Source: Lysobacter sp. K5869 (GTDB lineage: Bacteria; Pseudomonadota; Gammaproteobacteria; Xanthomonadales; Xanthomonadaceae). Taken from it: a stretch of DNA of 64,000 bases. The position numbers were made by a program, and so were the translations under genes. Of the stretch, positions 55,671-64,000 are shown one piece after another; position 1 is the first letter of the stretch, and every line of letters begins with the position of its first letter. A model generated the notes under the pieces. That model saw only the letters and a program-made list of their open reading frames with translations. It searched no databases and had not been told where the DNA came from. The stretch spans positions 496,001 to 560,000 of the forward strand of contig NZ_CP072597.1 in assembly GCF_018847975.1 (NCBI RefSeq), given 5' to 3'.

Positions 55671-57071
55671 TCAGGCGCCGGCCTCGCTGGATTCGTCCGG
55701 CACCGACAACGGCCGCGCCGGGGTTTTGTCGCCGTGCGCGCCGCGCGGCGGCGGCTCGTGCGGATGCGGCCCCTTGCGGATCAGCTTGACCAGATAGCGG
55801 AAGCCGGCGCCGAACACGGTGAAGTAGACGACCGCGAACACGATCAGCGAGGTCATCACGCTCGCCGCCTCCACCGGGCTGACCGCGTCCGCCGTGCGCA
55901 GCAAACCGTAGATCACGTACGGCTGACGGCCGATCTCGACCACGTACCAACCGGCCAGAATCGCGGCGAACCCGCTCATCGTCAGCACCCGCCAGCCCCA
56001 CAGCGCCGCGCGCGATTCGAACAAGCGCTTGCGCCACAGCAGCCACAGCGACAGCGCCACCAGCCCCAGCATCGCCACGCCCAGCCCGACCATGACCCGG
56101 AAAGCGTAGAACACCGGCTTCACCGGCGGCCGCTCGCTCGCCGGCACCGACTTGAGCGGCTGGATGTCGCCGTCGAGCGTATGGGTGAGGATCAGGCTGC
56201 CGAGCTTGGGCACGGCGATTTCCAGATCGTTGCGCTCGGCCTTTTCGTTCGGCACCGCGAACAGGATCAGCGGCACGCCCTCGCCGGGCGGGTTGGATTC
56301 CCAATGCGCTTCCATCGCCGCGACCTTGATCGGCTGATGCTCGCGCGCGTTGAGCCCGTGCAGATCGCCGACGAACACCTGCGCCGGCACCGTGATCGCG
56401 GCGAACAGCACCGCCGCCTTGAGCATGCGCTTGCCGGCTTCGACGTGGATGCCGCGCAGCAGGTACGACGCGCCGGTGCCGCCGATCACGAAGCAGGTGG
56501 TGATGAACGCCGCCAGCACCATGTGCGCGAGGCGGTACGGGAACGAGGGGTTGAACACGATCGCCCACCAGTCTTCCGGCACGAACACGCCGTCGACGAT
56601 GCGGTGGCCGGTCGGGGTCTGCATCCAACTGTTGGCCGAGATGATCCAGAACGTCGAGATCAGCGTGCCCAGCGCGACCATGCAGGTCGCGAAGAAGTGC
56701 ATGCGCTCGCTGACCCGGTTCCAGCCGAACAGCATCACCCCGAGGAAGGTCGCTTCCAGGAAGAACGCGGTCAGCACTTCGTACGAGAGCAGCGGCCCGA
56801 GGATGCTGCCGGCCTGCTCGCTGAGCACCGCCCAGTTGGTGCCGAACTGGAAGCTCATGACGATGCCGGACACCACGCCCATGCCGAAGGACACGGCGAA
56901 GACCTTGGTCCAGAAGAAGAACAGATCGCGCCACAGCGTGTCGCGCGTGCGCAGCCAGCGCCATTCCACGAAGGCCAGCCAACTGGCCAATCCGATGGTG
57001 AACGCCGGGAACAGGATGTGGAACGAGATGACGAAGCCGAACTGGATACGCGACAACAACAGGGCGTCCAC
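55671..57071 (-). CDS. cydA: Cytochrome bd oxidase subunit I (CIO type)
   Basis: The 466-residue protein has nine or so helices, the axial haem His in QFGFVISFHILFPAFTIGLA, and GWYVVEIGRQPYVIYGLLRT. The Q loop (roughly 250-320) is short, which places it with the cyanide-insensitive (CioA) branch rather than long-loop E. coli CydA. GTG 57071 was chosen because CCTCC on the plus strand (57080-57084) gives a GGAGG 8 nt upstream; ATG 57098 is the alternative. It reduces O2 with quinol at low oxygen. Confidence 0.94.
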   Translation of the reverse strand: MDALLLSRIQFGFVISFHILFPAFTIGLASWLAFVEWRWLRTRDTLWRDLFFFWTKVFAVSFGMGVVSGIVMSFQFGTNWAVLSEQAGSILGPLLSYEVLTAFFLEATFLGVMLFGWNRVSERMHFFATCMVALGTLISTFWIISANSWMQTPTGHRIVDGVFVPEDWWAIVFNPSFPYRLAHMVLAAFITTCFVIGGTGASYLLRGIHVEAGKRMLKAAVLFAAITVPAQVFVGDLHGLNAREHQPIKVAAMEAHWESNPPGEGVPLILFAVPNEKAERNDLEIAVPKLGSLILTHTLDGDIQPLKSVPASERPPVKPVFYAFRVMVGLGVAMLGLVALSLWLLWRKRLFESRAALWGWRVLTMSGFAAILAGWYVVEIGRQPYVIYGLLRTADAVSPVEAASVMTSLIVFAVVYFTVFGAGFRYLVKLIRKGPHPHEPPPRGAHGDKTPARPLSVPDESSEAGA

Positions 57072-57845
57072 GCGATTTGCCTCCACGGCGCAGTGCAAGC
57101 GCCGGCGGGTTCATTTTTGCGCCGCAGCATCGGCCGCGCGCGTCGGGATCGTGGGAGCACTTAAACCGCAAAGGCGGTGAGCGCGGCGTGGTCGGGCCGC
57201 GAAGACTGCGACATTCGGCGGCGGGCGTCGCCGCGGCGGCACGGCGGATCAAGCGCTTGGACGCGGGTGAACGAGGGTGAGCGCGAGGGTTTCGCACGCC
57301 TGCGCTGCGCGCTGCGCGCGAGGGCGCTGCGACAAACGGCGGCAATGGGCGATGGGCTCGCGCGTGCGCGGATCGGCGCGGGCGCCGAAGCGTTTGCGCG
57401 GAAATGCCGTTGGCGCGGCCGCGATTCGGCGCGCGGCGGCGGACCGCGCGCCGTCGCTCACACCCATGCGTCGACGATAGCGCCGGATGCTTCGACGACC
57501 GAACAGGCCGAGTCCGCCCCCTCCAGACTGTCATCCCCGCGAACGCGGAGATCCAGGGCTTCATCGCGACAACACTTCGATGTCTGCGAGCCCCGCCTTC
57601 GCGGAGATGACGACCGTGCATGCGACCCAACCCAACGAAAGGTTTCCGCCCCCGCGCTTTCGCTCGAAACCCCGATCCCACCGCCCAAATCCCCGATCCG
57701 GCAAACCCGCTCCGCCACCCCGCCCGCCGCCCGCGCGCACCCCACGAAAAAACCTCGAAATCCGCGCGCCGCCATGACCAACGACCGACCCGCCGCGCCG
57801 CCGCGGGCTGCTACCCTGCCCCGTCTTTGTCCCAGAGCCCGTTCG
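57072..57845. other. 770-bp intergenic region with one inverted repeat
   Basis: The gap separates the divergent cydAB and S9-peptidase genes and must contain both promoters. At 57530-57613 a pair of CATCCCCGCGAACGCGG / CGCCTTCGCGGAGATGAC arms forms a diverged copy of the repeat family at 6.2 kb. No coding region was supported. Confidence 0.6.
57530..57613. repeat. Diverged inverted repeat (CCCGCGAACGCGG family)
   Basis: TGTCATCCCCGCGAACGCGG at 57530 faces CCGCCTTCGCGGAGATGACG ending at 57613. The arms are less perfect than in the 6.2-kb copy. Confidence 0.75.
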
Positions 57846-60236
57846 ATGCGCACCGCTTACGCCCGTCTCGCCGCCCTGCCGCTGGCCCTGCTCGCCGCCA
57901 CCGCCCTCGCCCAGAGCGGCGCGCCCCAGCCCGCCGCGCCGCTGACCTTGGCCGACACCATGGCCGACCCGGATTGGATCGGCCCGCCGGTCGAACGCGC
58001 GTGGTGGTCGTGGGACGGCCAGCGCGTGCAGTACCAGCTCAAGCGCGAGGGCGCGATCATCCGCGACACCTGGCAGACCGGCGTCGCCGGCGGCGCGCCG
58101 CAGCGCCTCGACGGCGCCGCGCGCAACGACCTCGACGCGGCCAATCCGGTGTACGACGCGCAGCGCGCGCGCATGGCCTTCATCCGCAACGGCGACGTGT
58201 TCGTGCGCGACCTGCGCAGCGGCGCGCTGACCCAGGTCACCCGCAGCAACGAAACCGAAGCGCGCCCGCAGTTCTCGCGCGACGGCAACCTGGTGTTCCG
58301 GGTCGACAACCAATGGTTCCAGTGGCGCGCCGGCCAGGGCGTCAGTCAGGCCGCGCAGGTGCTGGCGCAGAACGACCCGGCCAAGCCGCCGAAGGCCGAC
58401 GTGTTGCGCGATTACCAGCTCGCCACCATCGACACCTTGCGCAACGACCGCACCCAGCGCGACGCCTCGCGCGATCAGGACGAAGCCTGGCGCAAGAGCG
58501 ACCCGAGCCGCGCGCCGCGCGCCGCCTACCTCGGCGCCGATGTCGAAATCGTCGACACCGCGCTGTCGCCCGACGCGCGCTATCTGCTCGCGGTCACCCA
58601 GGACAAGAAGGGCGACGCCGGCACCGGCGGCAAGATGCCCAAGTACGTGACCGAATCGGGTTACGAAGAATTCGAAGAAGTGCGCACCCGCGTCGGCCGC
58701 AACTCGCCGCTGCCGCAGAAGCTGTGGCTGGTCGAAGTCGCCACCGGCAAGGTCAGCGAACTCAAGTTCGACAAGCTGCCCGGCATCGGCGAAGACCCGC
58801 TCGCGACGATGCGCAAGGCGGCCAAGCAAGACGCGCTCAAGGGCAACCGCCCGGTGCGCATCGAAACCGACGGCGACGGCCGCAACGCCGCGGTGCGCTG
58901 GAGCGACGACGGCCGCCACGCCGGCGTGCTGATCCGCGCCACCGACAACAAGGACCGCTGGATCGCTTCGGTCGATCTGGCCGGCGCCGCGCTGGAAACC
59001 CGCCACCGCCTCAGCGACAAGGCTTGGATCGGCTGGGACTACAACGACTTCGGCTGGCTGCCGGACGGCGGCCTGTGGCTGCTGTCGGAACAGACCGGCT
59101 ATTCGCAGCTCTACGTCAGCGACGGCGGCGCGGCCAAGCCGATCACCTCGGGCCAGTGGGAAGTCTCCGACCCGCAGCTCGGCGCCGACGGCAAGACGTT
59201 CTTCTTCCTGTGCAACCGCAAGTGGCCGGGCGATTACGAAGTCTGCGCGGTCGACCGCAACGGCGGCGCGGTGCGCGAAGTCACCGCGCTCAACGGTGTG
59301 GAGAGCTTCGCGCTCTCGCCCGACGGCCGCAAGCTGATGGTGCGCTACTCCGAAAGCTACCTGCCGCCGCAGTTGGCGGTGATGGACGCCAGCGGCGAAG
59401 GCGCCGTCAAGCTCACCGACACCCGCAAGGACGCGTTCAAGAACCGCCAGTGGATCCAGCCCGAGTACGTGCAGGTGCCGTCCAAGCACGGCGCCGGCGT
59501 GGTCTGGGGCAAGTTCTACGGCCCGAAGAACTACGAACCCGGCAAGAAGTACCCGATCGTGATGTTCGTGCACGGCGCCGGCTTCCTGCAGAACGTCAGC
59601 GAGCGCTACACGAATTACTTCCGCGAACAGATGTTCCACAACCTGCTGGTGCAGCAGGGCTACGTCGTGCTCGATCTCGACTACCGCGCCTCGCAAGGCT
59701 ACGGCCGCGACTGGCGCACCGCGATCTACCGACAGATGGGCCATCCCGAACTCGAGGACTACCTGGACGGCCTGGACTGGCTGGTCGCCCACAAGCAGGG
59801 CGACGCCGACCTCGCCGGCATCTACGGCGGCTCCTACGGCGGCTTCATGACCTTCATGGCGATGTACCGCGCGCCCGGCAAGTTCCGGTCCGGCGCCGCG
59901 CTGCGCCCGGTCTCGGACTGGTCGCAGTACAACCACGAATACACCTCCAACATCCTCAACACCCCCGATCTCGACCCGGAGGCGTACAAGACGTCCTCGC
60001 CGATCGAATACGCCACGGGTTTGCAGGGCAATCTGCTGATCGCCCACGGCATGATCGACGACAACGTGTTCTTCAAGGACTCGGTGATGATGACGCAGAA
60101 GCTCATCGAACTGCGCAAGGACAAGTGGGAGATCGCGCCGTATCCGCTGGAGCGCCATGGCTTCGTGCACCCGGACGCGTGGTACGACGAGTACCGCCGC
60201 ATCTACGAGTTGTTCGAGCGCACCTTGAAGCAGTGA
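57846..60236 (+). CDS. Exported S9-family prolyl oligopeptidase (DPP IV-like)
   Basis: The 796-residue protein has a signal peptide ([20 protein letters not shown], cleavage near ALAQS), a beta-propeller region (about 40-540), and an alpha/beta-hydrolase domain. The catalytic residues are Ser in [11 protein letters not shown], Asp in GMIDDNVFF and His in ERHGFVHPD. It cleaves peptides after Pro or Ala in the periplasm or outside the cell. ATG 57846 gives the signal peptide; a longer upstream frame is not protein-like. Confidence 0.94.
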   Translation: MRTAYARLAALPLALLAATALAQSGAPQPAAPLTLADTMADPDWIGPPVERAWWSWDGQRVQYQLKREGAIIRDTWQTGVAGGAPQRLDGAARNDLDAANPVYDAQRARMAFIRNGDVFVRDLRSGALTQVTRSNETEARPQFSRDGNLVFRVDNQWFQWRAGQGVSQAAQVLAQNDPAKPPKADVLRDYQLATIDTLRNDRTQRDASRDQDEAWRKSDPSRAPRAAYLGADVEIVDTALSPDARYLLAVTQDKKGDAGTGGKMPKYVTESGYEEFEEVRTRVGRNSPLPQKLWLVEVATGKVSELKFDKLPGIGEDPLATMRKAAKQDALKGNRPVRIETDGDGRNAAVRWSDDGRHAGVLIRATDNKDRWIASVDLAGAALETRHRLSDKAWIGWDYNDFGWLPDGGLWLLSEQTGYSQLYVSDGGAAKPITSGQWEVSDPQLGADGKTFFFLCNRKWPGDYEVCAVDRNGGAVREVTALNGVESFALSPDGRKLMVRYSESYLPPQLAVMDASGEGAVKLTDTRKDAFKNRQWIQPEYVQVPSKHGAGVVWGKFYGPKNYEPGKKYPIVMFVHGAGFLQNVSERYTNYFREQMFHNLLVQQGYVVLDLDYRASQGYGRDWRTAIYRQMGHPELEDYLDGLDWLVAHKQGDADLAGIYGGSYGGFMTFMAMYRAPGKFRSGAALRPVSDWSQYNHEYTSNILNTPDLDPEAYKTSSPIEYATGLQGNLLIAHGMIDDNVFFKDSVMMTQKLIELRKDKWEIAPYPLERHGFVHPDAWYDEYRRIYELFERTLKQ

Positions 60237-60285
60237 CCCGCAAGGCCGGCCATGCCGGCCTTGTCTTTTCCGGGGCAACGCAAAG

Positions 60286-60463
60286 CGCGGCCGCGATACC
60301 GCGCTTGCGACGCGAGCTTGCGGCCCCACGGTCGCGACTCGCGTCGCTCCTACAGCCGGAATCGAAACCACGGCCGCCCCCTGGAGCGGCGCAAGCCGCG
60401 ACCGCGACACTGCGCCTACGACGCAAGCCTGAGGCGCGGTCGCGACTCACATCGCCCCTACAG
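60286..60463. repeat. Degenerate REP copies between S9 peptidase and hemF
   Basis: Two partial units appear: GCGCTTGCGACGCGAG with CGACTCGCGTCGCTCCTACA ending near 60355, and GGAGCGGCGCAAGCCGCGAC (from 60383) with CATCGCCCCTACA ending near 60463. They are more decayed than the other copies. Confidence 0.7.
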
Positions 60464-60565
60464 TTGCCGTCGGAACCACAGCCGCAGACCGTCGCCACCG
60501 CCCTTGCCCCGCACCTTGACCCAAATCAAAACCCATCCGCGCCGCGCCTCGCTAAACTGCGCGCC

Positions 60566-61480
60566 ATGAACGACTTCGACCGCGTCCGCGACTACCTCTC
60601 CGGCCTGCAAGACCGCCTCTGCGCCGCCATCGAAACCGCCGACGGCGGCGCGCGCTTCGACGAAGACGTGTGGCAGCGCGCCGAGGGCGGCGGCGGGCGC
60701 ACCCGCATCCTGCGCGGCGGCGCGGTGTTCGAGCAGGCCGGGATCGGCTTCTCCGACGTCTCCGGCAGCAAGCTGCCGCCGTCGGCGAGCGCGGCGCGGC
60801 CGGAACTGGCCGGCGCCTCCTGGCGCGCGGTCGGGGTGTCGCTGGTGTTCCACCCGCACAACCCCTACCTGCCCACCACCCACGCCAACGTCCGCCACTT
60901 CCGCGCCATGCGCGACGGCGAAACGGTCGCCTGGTGGTTCGGCGGCGGCTTCGACCTGACCCCGTTCTATCCCTTCGCCGACGACGTGCGCCACTGGCAC
61001 CGCACCGCGCGCGCGCTGTGCGAACCTTTCGGCGGCGAAGAGCGCTACCAGGCGCACAAGCGCTGGTGCGACGAATACTTCTTCCTCAAGCACCGCAACG
61101 AAACCCGCGGCGTCGGCGGCCTGTTCTTCGACGACCTGCACGGCGACTTCGAACGCGACTTCGGCTACCTGCGCGCGGTCGGCGACGGCTTCCTCGACGC
61201 CTACCTGCCGCTGGTCGAGCGCCGCCGCGACACGTCCTACGGCGAACGCGAGCGCCAGTTCCAGCTGTACCGGCGCGGCCGCTACGTCGAATTCAATCTG
61301 GTGTTCGACCGCGGCACGCTGTTCGGCCTGCAATCGGGCGGCCGCACCGAGTCGATCCTGATGAGCCTGCCGCCGCTGGCGCGCTGGGAGTACGGCTTCC
61401 AACCCGAGGCGGACAGCGACGAGGCCAAGCTCGCCGAGTTCCTGGTTCCGCGCGACTGGCTCGGCGAAGCCTCCAGCTGA
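60566..61480 (+). CDS. hemF: Oxygen-dependent coproporphyrinogen III oxidase
   Basis: The 304-residue enzyme has the family signatures [52 protein letters not shown] and [20 protein letters not shown]. It converts coproporphyrinogen III to protoporphyrinogen IX in haem synthesis. It is a single gene preceded and followed by REP elements. Confidence 0.97.
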   Translation: MNDFDRVRDYLSGLQDRLCAAIETADGGARFDEDVWQRAEGGGGRTRILRGGAVFEQAGIGFSDVSGSKLPPSASAARPELAGASWRAVGVSLVFHPHNPYLPTTHANVRHFRAMRDGETVAWWFGGGFDLTPFYPFADDVRHWHRTARALCEPFGGEERYQAHKRWCDEYFFLKHRNETRGVGGLFFDDLHGDFERDFGYLRAVGDGFLDAYLPLVERRRDTSYGERERQFQLYRRGRYVEFNLVFDRGTLFGLQSGGRTESILMSLPPLARWEYGFQPEADSDEAKLAEFLVPRDWLGEASS

Positions 61481-61499
61481 TTCGCCGCAACGCCTGCCC

Positions 61500-61584
61500 T
61501 GTAGGAGCGACGTAAGCCGCGACCGCGGACTTTCACGCTTGCGCCGTAAGCCTGTGTCGCGGTCGCGGCTTACGCCGCTCCTAC
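61500..61584. repeat. REP inverted pair after hemF
   Basis: TGTAGGAGCGACGTAAGCCG at 61500 is mirrored by CGGCTTACGCCGCTCCTAC ending at 61584. Confidence 0.9.
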
Positions 61585-61731
61585 CCGTGCTTAATCCGAC
61601 ATTTCCAATTTTTTCTAAATAACGCGCAAAACCCATCGCATTTGCCGCGTGAGCGCTTTCGTTTAATCGCGTTGTTATCTGCGACTGCGAATATCCCCGC
61701 ACCACGGCCGCGAAACCACGCCGCGCAAAAC

Positions 61732-61761
61732 AAAAGCCGCCGCGCGAACGCGGCGGCTTTT
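61732..61761. terminator. Bidirectional intrinsic terminator
   Basis: AAAAGCCGCCGCG (61732-61744) pairs perfectly with CGCGGCGGCTTTT (61749-61761) around a CGAA tetraloop. A/T runs flank both sides, so it can end transcripts in either direction. Confidence 0.8.
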
Positions 61762-61770
61762 GTGCCGGAA

Positions 61771-61898
61771 AATAAAAAGCCCCGCGGGCAGGGGGGGCCG
61801 GCGGGGCTGGTGGAGCGTGCCCTGGGGAGGGGGCGTTCGCTCCGGGGGATCACTCCAGGGGAGGGAGAGATCGGCGACAGACGTTGCATCTGTCGCGA
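61771..61898 (-). ncRNA. Probable C-rich small RNA downstream of polA (sX13-like)
   Basis: On the minus strand a 5' hairpin (GCGACAGA 61874-61881 with TCTGTCGC 61889-61896 in plus coordinates) is followed by a second stem (61812-61817 with 61838-61843) whose loop is almost all C. Other C-rich single-stranded stretches follow, then a terminator (stem 61778-61785 with 61801-61808, then T-rich 61777-61771). A TATAGG-type -10 lies just upstream, near 61904. The 3' polA position is shared with E. coli Spot 42, and C-rich loops are typical of the Xanthomonas sRNA sX13, which I recall also lies beside polA. Exact ends are estimates. Confidence 0.6.
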
Positions 61899-62011
61899 CC
61901 TATATGACCATCCGGCACATGGATAGTTCGTGAAGATCCGAGTTAATAAATTGTTGGATTCAGGACCGATTCATTAAACCAAGTCCAGCAAAATCAATGG
62001 CTTCCAGATAA

Positions 62012-64000
62012 TCAATGCGCTTCGTCCCAATTAATACCGACCCCGCTGTCGACGACTAAAGGCACCCGCAGCGTGGCCGCCGCCGACATCCGCTGCGTGG
62101 CCTGCGCGAGCAGTTCCGGCACGAACGCCTCATCGACCTCGAACACCAATTCGTCGTGCACCTGCAGGATCATCAGCGCGCGCTCGCGGTGGCCGGCGAG
62201 CCAGCCGTCGATGTCGATCATCGCCCGCTTGATGATGTCGGCCGCGGTGCCCTGCATCGGCGCGTTGATCGCCGCGCGCTCGGCGCCCGCGCGCAAGCCC
62301 TGGTTGGTGGCCTTGATGTTCTCCAGGTACAAGCGCCGGCCGAACACGGTCTCGACATAGCCCTTGTCGCGCGCGTCCTGGCGGGTGCGCTCCATGAAGT
62401 CGCGCACGCCGGGATAGCGGCTGAAATACAGCGCGATGTAGTCCTGCGCCTCGCCGCGGCCGATGCCGAGCTGGCGCGCCAGACCGAACGCGCTCATGCC
62501 GTACATCAGGCCGAAGTTGATCGCCTTGGCGGCGCGGCGCTCGTTGCCGCTGACCTCGTCCAGCGACTTCTTGCCGAACACTTCCGCCGCGGTGGCGCGG
62601 TGCACGTCGGCGCCGGATTCGAACGCGCGCACCAAGCCTTCGTCCTGCGACAGGTGGGCCATGATGCGCAGTTCGATCTGCGAATAGTCGCAGGCCACCA
62701 GCTTGCGCCCGGGCGGCGCGACGAAAGCGCGGCGGATGCGGCGGCCGTCGTCGGTGCGGATCGGGATGTTCTGCAGGTTCGGATCGCTGGACGCCAGCCG
62801 CCCGGTCGCGGCGCCGGCCTGGTGATAGCTGGTGTGGACGCGGCCGGTGCGCGGGTTGACCATCTCCGACAGCTTGTCGGTGTAGGTGCTGCGCAGCTTG
62901 GCCAGGCCGCGGTACTCCAGGATCACCCGCGGCAATTCGTGCTGATCGGCGATCGCCTCCAGCGCTTCCTCGTTGGTGCTGGGCTGGCCGGTCGGCGTCT
63001 TCACCAGCACCGGCAGCTTGAGTTCGTCGAACAGCAGCGCTTGCAACTGCTTGGGCGAATCCAGGTTGAAGGTGCGCCCGGCCAGCTCGGTCGCCTTGAG
63101 CTGCGCCTCGAGCATGCGCTTGCCCAGATCCTGCGATTGCCGGCGCAGCTCGTCGCTGTCGATCATCACGCCGTTGGCCTCGACCCGCGCCAGCACCGGC
63201 ACCAGCGGCATTTCGATCTCGCGATAGACCTTTTCCAGCGCTGGCTCGGCCGCCAAGCGCGCGCCGAGCACGCGGTGCAGGCGCAAGGTCACGTCGGCGT
63301 CTTCGGCGGCGTATTGAGTGGCGTCGTCGATGGCGACCTGCGAGAACGAGATCTGCTTGGCGCCCTTGCCGGCCACGTCGCTGTACTTGATCGTGTCGTA
63401 GCCGAGGTAGCGCTTGGCCAGCGAATCCATGTCGTGGCGGCTGGCGGTGGCGTTGTAGACGAAGCTTTCGAGCATGGTGTCGTCGGCGTAGCCGGCGACT
63501 TCGACGCCGTAGCGGCTCAGCACGTGCAAGTCGTACTTGCCGTGCTGGCCGAGCTTGCGCCGCGCCGGATCGGCGAACACCGGGCGCAGCGCCGCCAGCA
63601 CCGCCTCGCGGCCGAGCTGGGCCGGCGCGCCGGGGTAATCGTGGCCGAGCGGGATATACACCGCGCGGCCGGTTTCGCTGGCGAAGCTCAGGCCGACCAG
63701 ATTGGCCTGCATCGGGTCGAGCGAATCGGTTTCGCTGTCGAACGCGAACTCCTCGACCGCTTGCAGCGAGGCGACCAGCGCGTCGAGCTGCGGCTGGGCG
63801 ACGACGGCCTCGTACTCGCCCTTGGCCGCGAGCGCCGCGCCCGGCGTCTCGGCCGCGCCGCCGCCGCGCGCGTGGCCGGCGGCGGTGGCGCGCAGGCCGG
63901 CGCGGTCGCTGGCGAGGTCGTTGGCGGTGGATGCGCCTTCCAGCTCGCGCAGCGCCTGCTTGAAGCCGTAGCGCGCATACAGGACGCGCAAGGCGTCGGC
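62012..64000 (-). CDS. polA: DNA polymerase I, 5' part outside the window
   Basis: About 660 C-terminal residues are present; the frame stays open to the window edge, so the 5'-nuclease domain is only partly included. The 3'-5' exonuclease domain is intact (FDSETDSLDPMQANLVGLSF). The polymerase domain has motif A (ACDYSQIELRIMAHLSQDEG), the O helix (AAKAINFGLMYGMSAFGLAR) and motif C (QVHDELVFEV). It repairs DNA and removes Okazaki primers. The stop is at 62012. Confidence 0.97.
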   Translation of the reverse strand, partial: ADALRVLYARYGFKQALRELEGASTANDLASDRAGLRATAAGHARGGGAAETPGAALAAKGEYEAVVAQPQLDALVASLQAVEEFAFDSETDSLDPMQANLVGLSFASETGRAVYIPLGHDYPGAPAQLGREAVLAALRPVFADPARRKLGQHGKYDLHVLSRYGVEVAGYADDTMLESFVYNATASRHDMDSLAKRYLGYDTIKYSDVAGKGAKQISFSQVAIDDATQYAAEDADVTLRLHRVLGARLAAEPALEKVYREIEMPLVPVLARVEANGVMIDSDELRRQSQDLGKRMLEAQLKATELAGRTFNLDSPKQLQALLFDELKLPVLVKTPTGQPSTNEEALEAIADQHELPRVILEYRGLAKLRSTYTDKLSEMVNPRTGRVHTSYHQAGAATGRLASSDPNLQNIPIRTDDGRRIRRAFVAPPGRKLVACDYSQIELRIMAHLSQDEGLVRAFESGADVHRATAAEVFGKKSLDEVSGNERRAAKAINFGLMYGMSAFGLARQLGIGRGEAQDYIALYFSRYPGVRDFMERTRQDARDKGYVETVFGRRLYLENIKATNQGLRAGAERAAINAPMQGTAADIIKRAMIDIDGWLAGHRERALMILQVHDELVFEVDEAFVPELLAQATQRMSAAATLRVPLVVDSGVGINWDEAH

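Noticed and set aside
57620-61480. A 1286-codon plus-strand frame running through the S9 peptidase into hemF
   Set aside because: Only its last 304 codons, the hemF part, look like a protein; the first part is a shifted frame of the S9 peptidase plus REP sequence.

Overview
The window is chromosomal DNA from a high-GC (roughly 70%) gammaproteobacterium of the Xanthomonadaceae/Lysobacteraceae, most likely Lysobacter or a close relative. The evidence is the codon use, a C-terminal XVIPCD-type secretion domain, a Rho with an Asn/Arg/Gly-rich N-terminal insertion, an RhlB with a long basic tail, and many copies of a GTAGGAGCGGCG-type REP repeat. No tRNA, rRNA, CRISPR array, transposase or prophage was seen. 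The window starts just upstream of a TonB-dependent receptor and ends inside polA.

Layout. 0-9 kb: TonB-dependent receptor, C39-like cysteine-peptidase-fold protein, MocR regulator divergent from a glutathione S-transferase, a zinc-ribbon/MBL protein with a cupin partner, an SRPBCC-ArsR pair and a small membrane protein. 9-12.6 kb: OmpR-type two-component system, a small helical protein and a TetR regulator whose promoter carries a perfect Fur-type palindrome. 13.4-20.3 kb: a one-module NRPS (C-A-T-TE, glycine-like code), a GT1 glycosyltransferase and a patatin, preceded by an 850-bp regulatory region with two identical Clp/CRP-like sites. 20.5-25.4 kb: a lipid A modification locus, with eptA and a PAP2 phosphatase divergent from a second two-component system. 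25.5-31 kb: EcsC protein, FMN azoreductase/LysR pair, tautomerase/LysR pair, ribbon-helix-helix protein, then a gene-free stretch. 31-40 kb: core genes ung (with a tandem-receiver regulator), ftsEX, rhlB, trxA and rho.

40-45 kb is a redox/stress cluster: Ohr, an NAD(P)-binding epimerase-like protein, LysR, an orphan sigma region-4 protein, a carboxymuconolactone-decarboxylase (AhpD-like) protein, a secreted cupin and an ECF41 sigma factor. Two matching promoter-like elements suggest that the sigma factor controls itself and the orphan region-4/LysR operon. 45.7-48 kb: a probable antibacterial type IV secretion effector and a 41-residue lipoprotein. 48.3-54.4 kb: Kef-type K+ antiporter, a 4.5-copy REP array, a giant membrane-anchored ankyrin protein and YcgL. 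54.6-57.1 kb: a CIO-type cytochrome bd oxidase. 57.8-61.5 kb: S9 peptidase and hemF. The end holds a probable C-rich small RNA downstream of polA, which is itself truncated by the window edge.

The best candidates for undescribed biology are the NRPS-glycosyltransferase-patatin locus, the ECF41 cluster with its sigma-4-only protein and apparently leaderless promoters, the XVIPCD effector with no obvious immunity gene, and the polA-linked sRNA.
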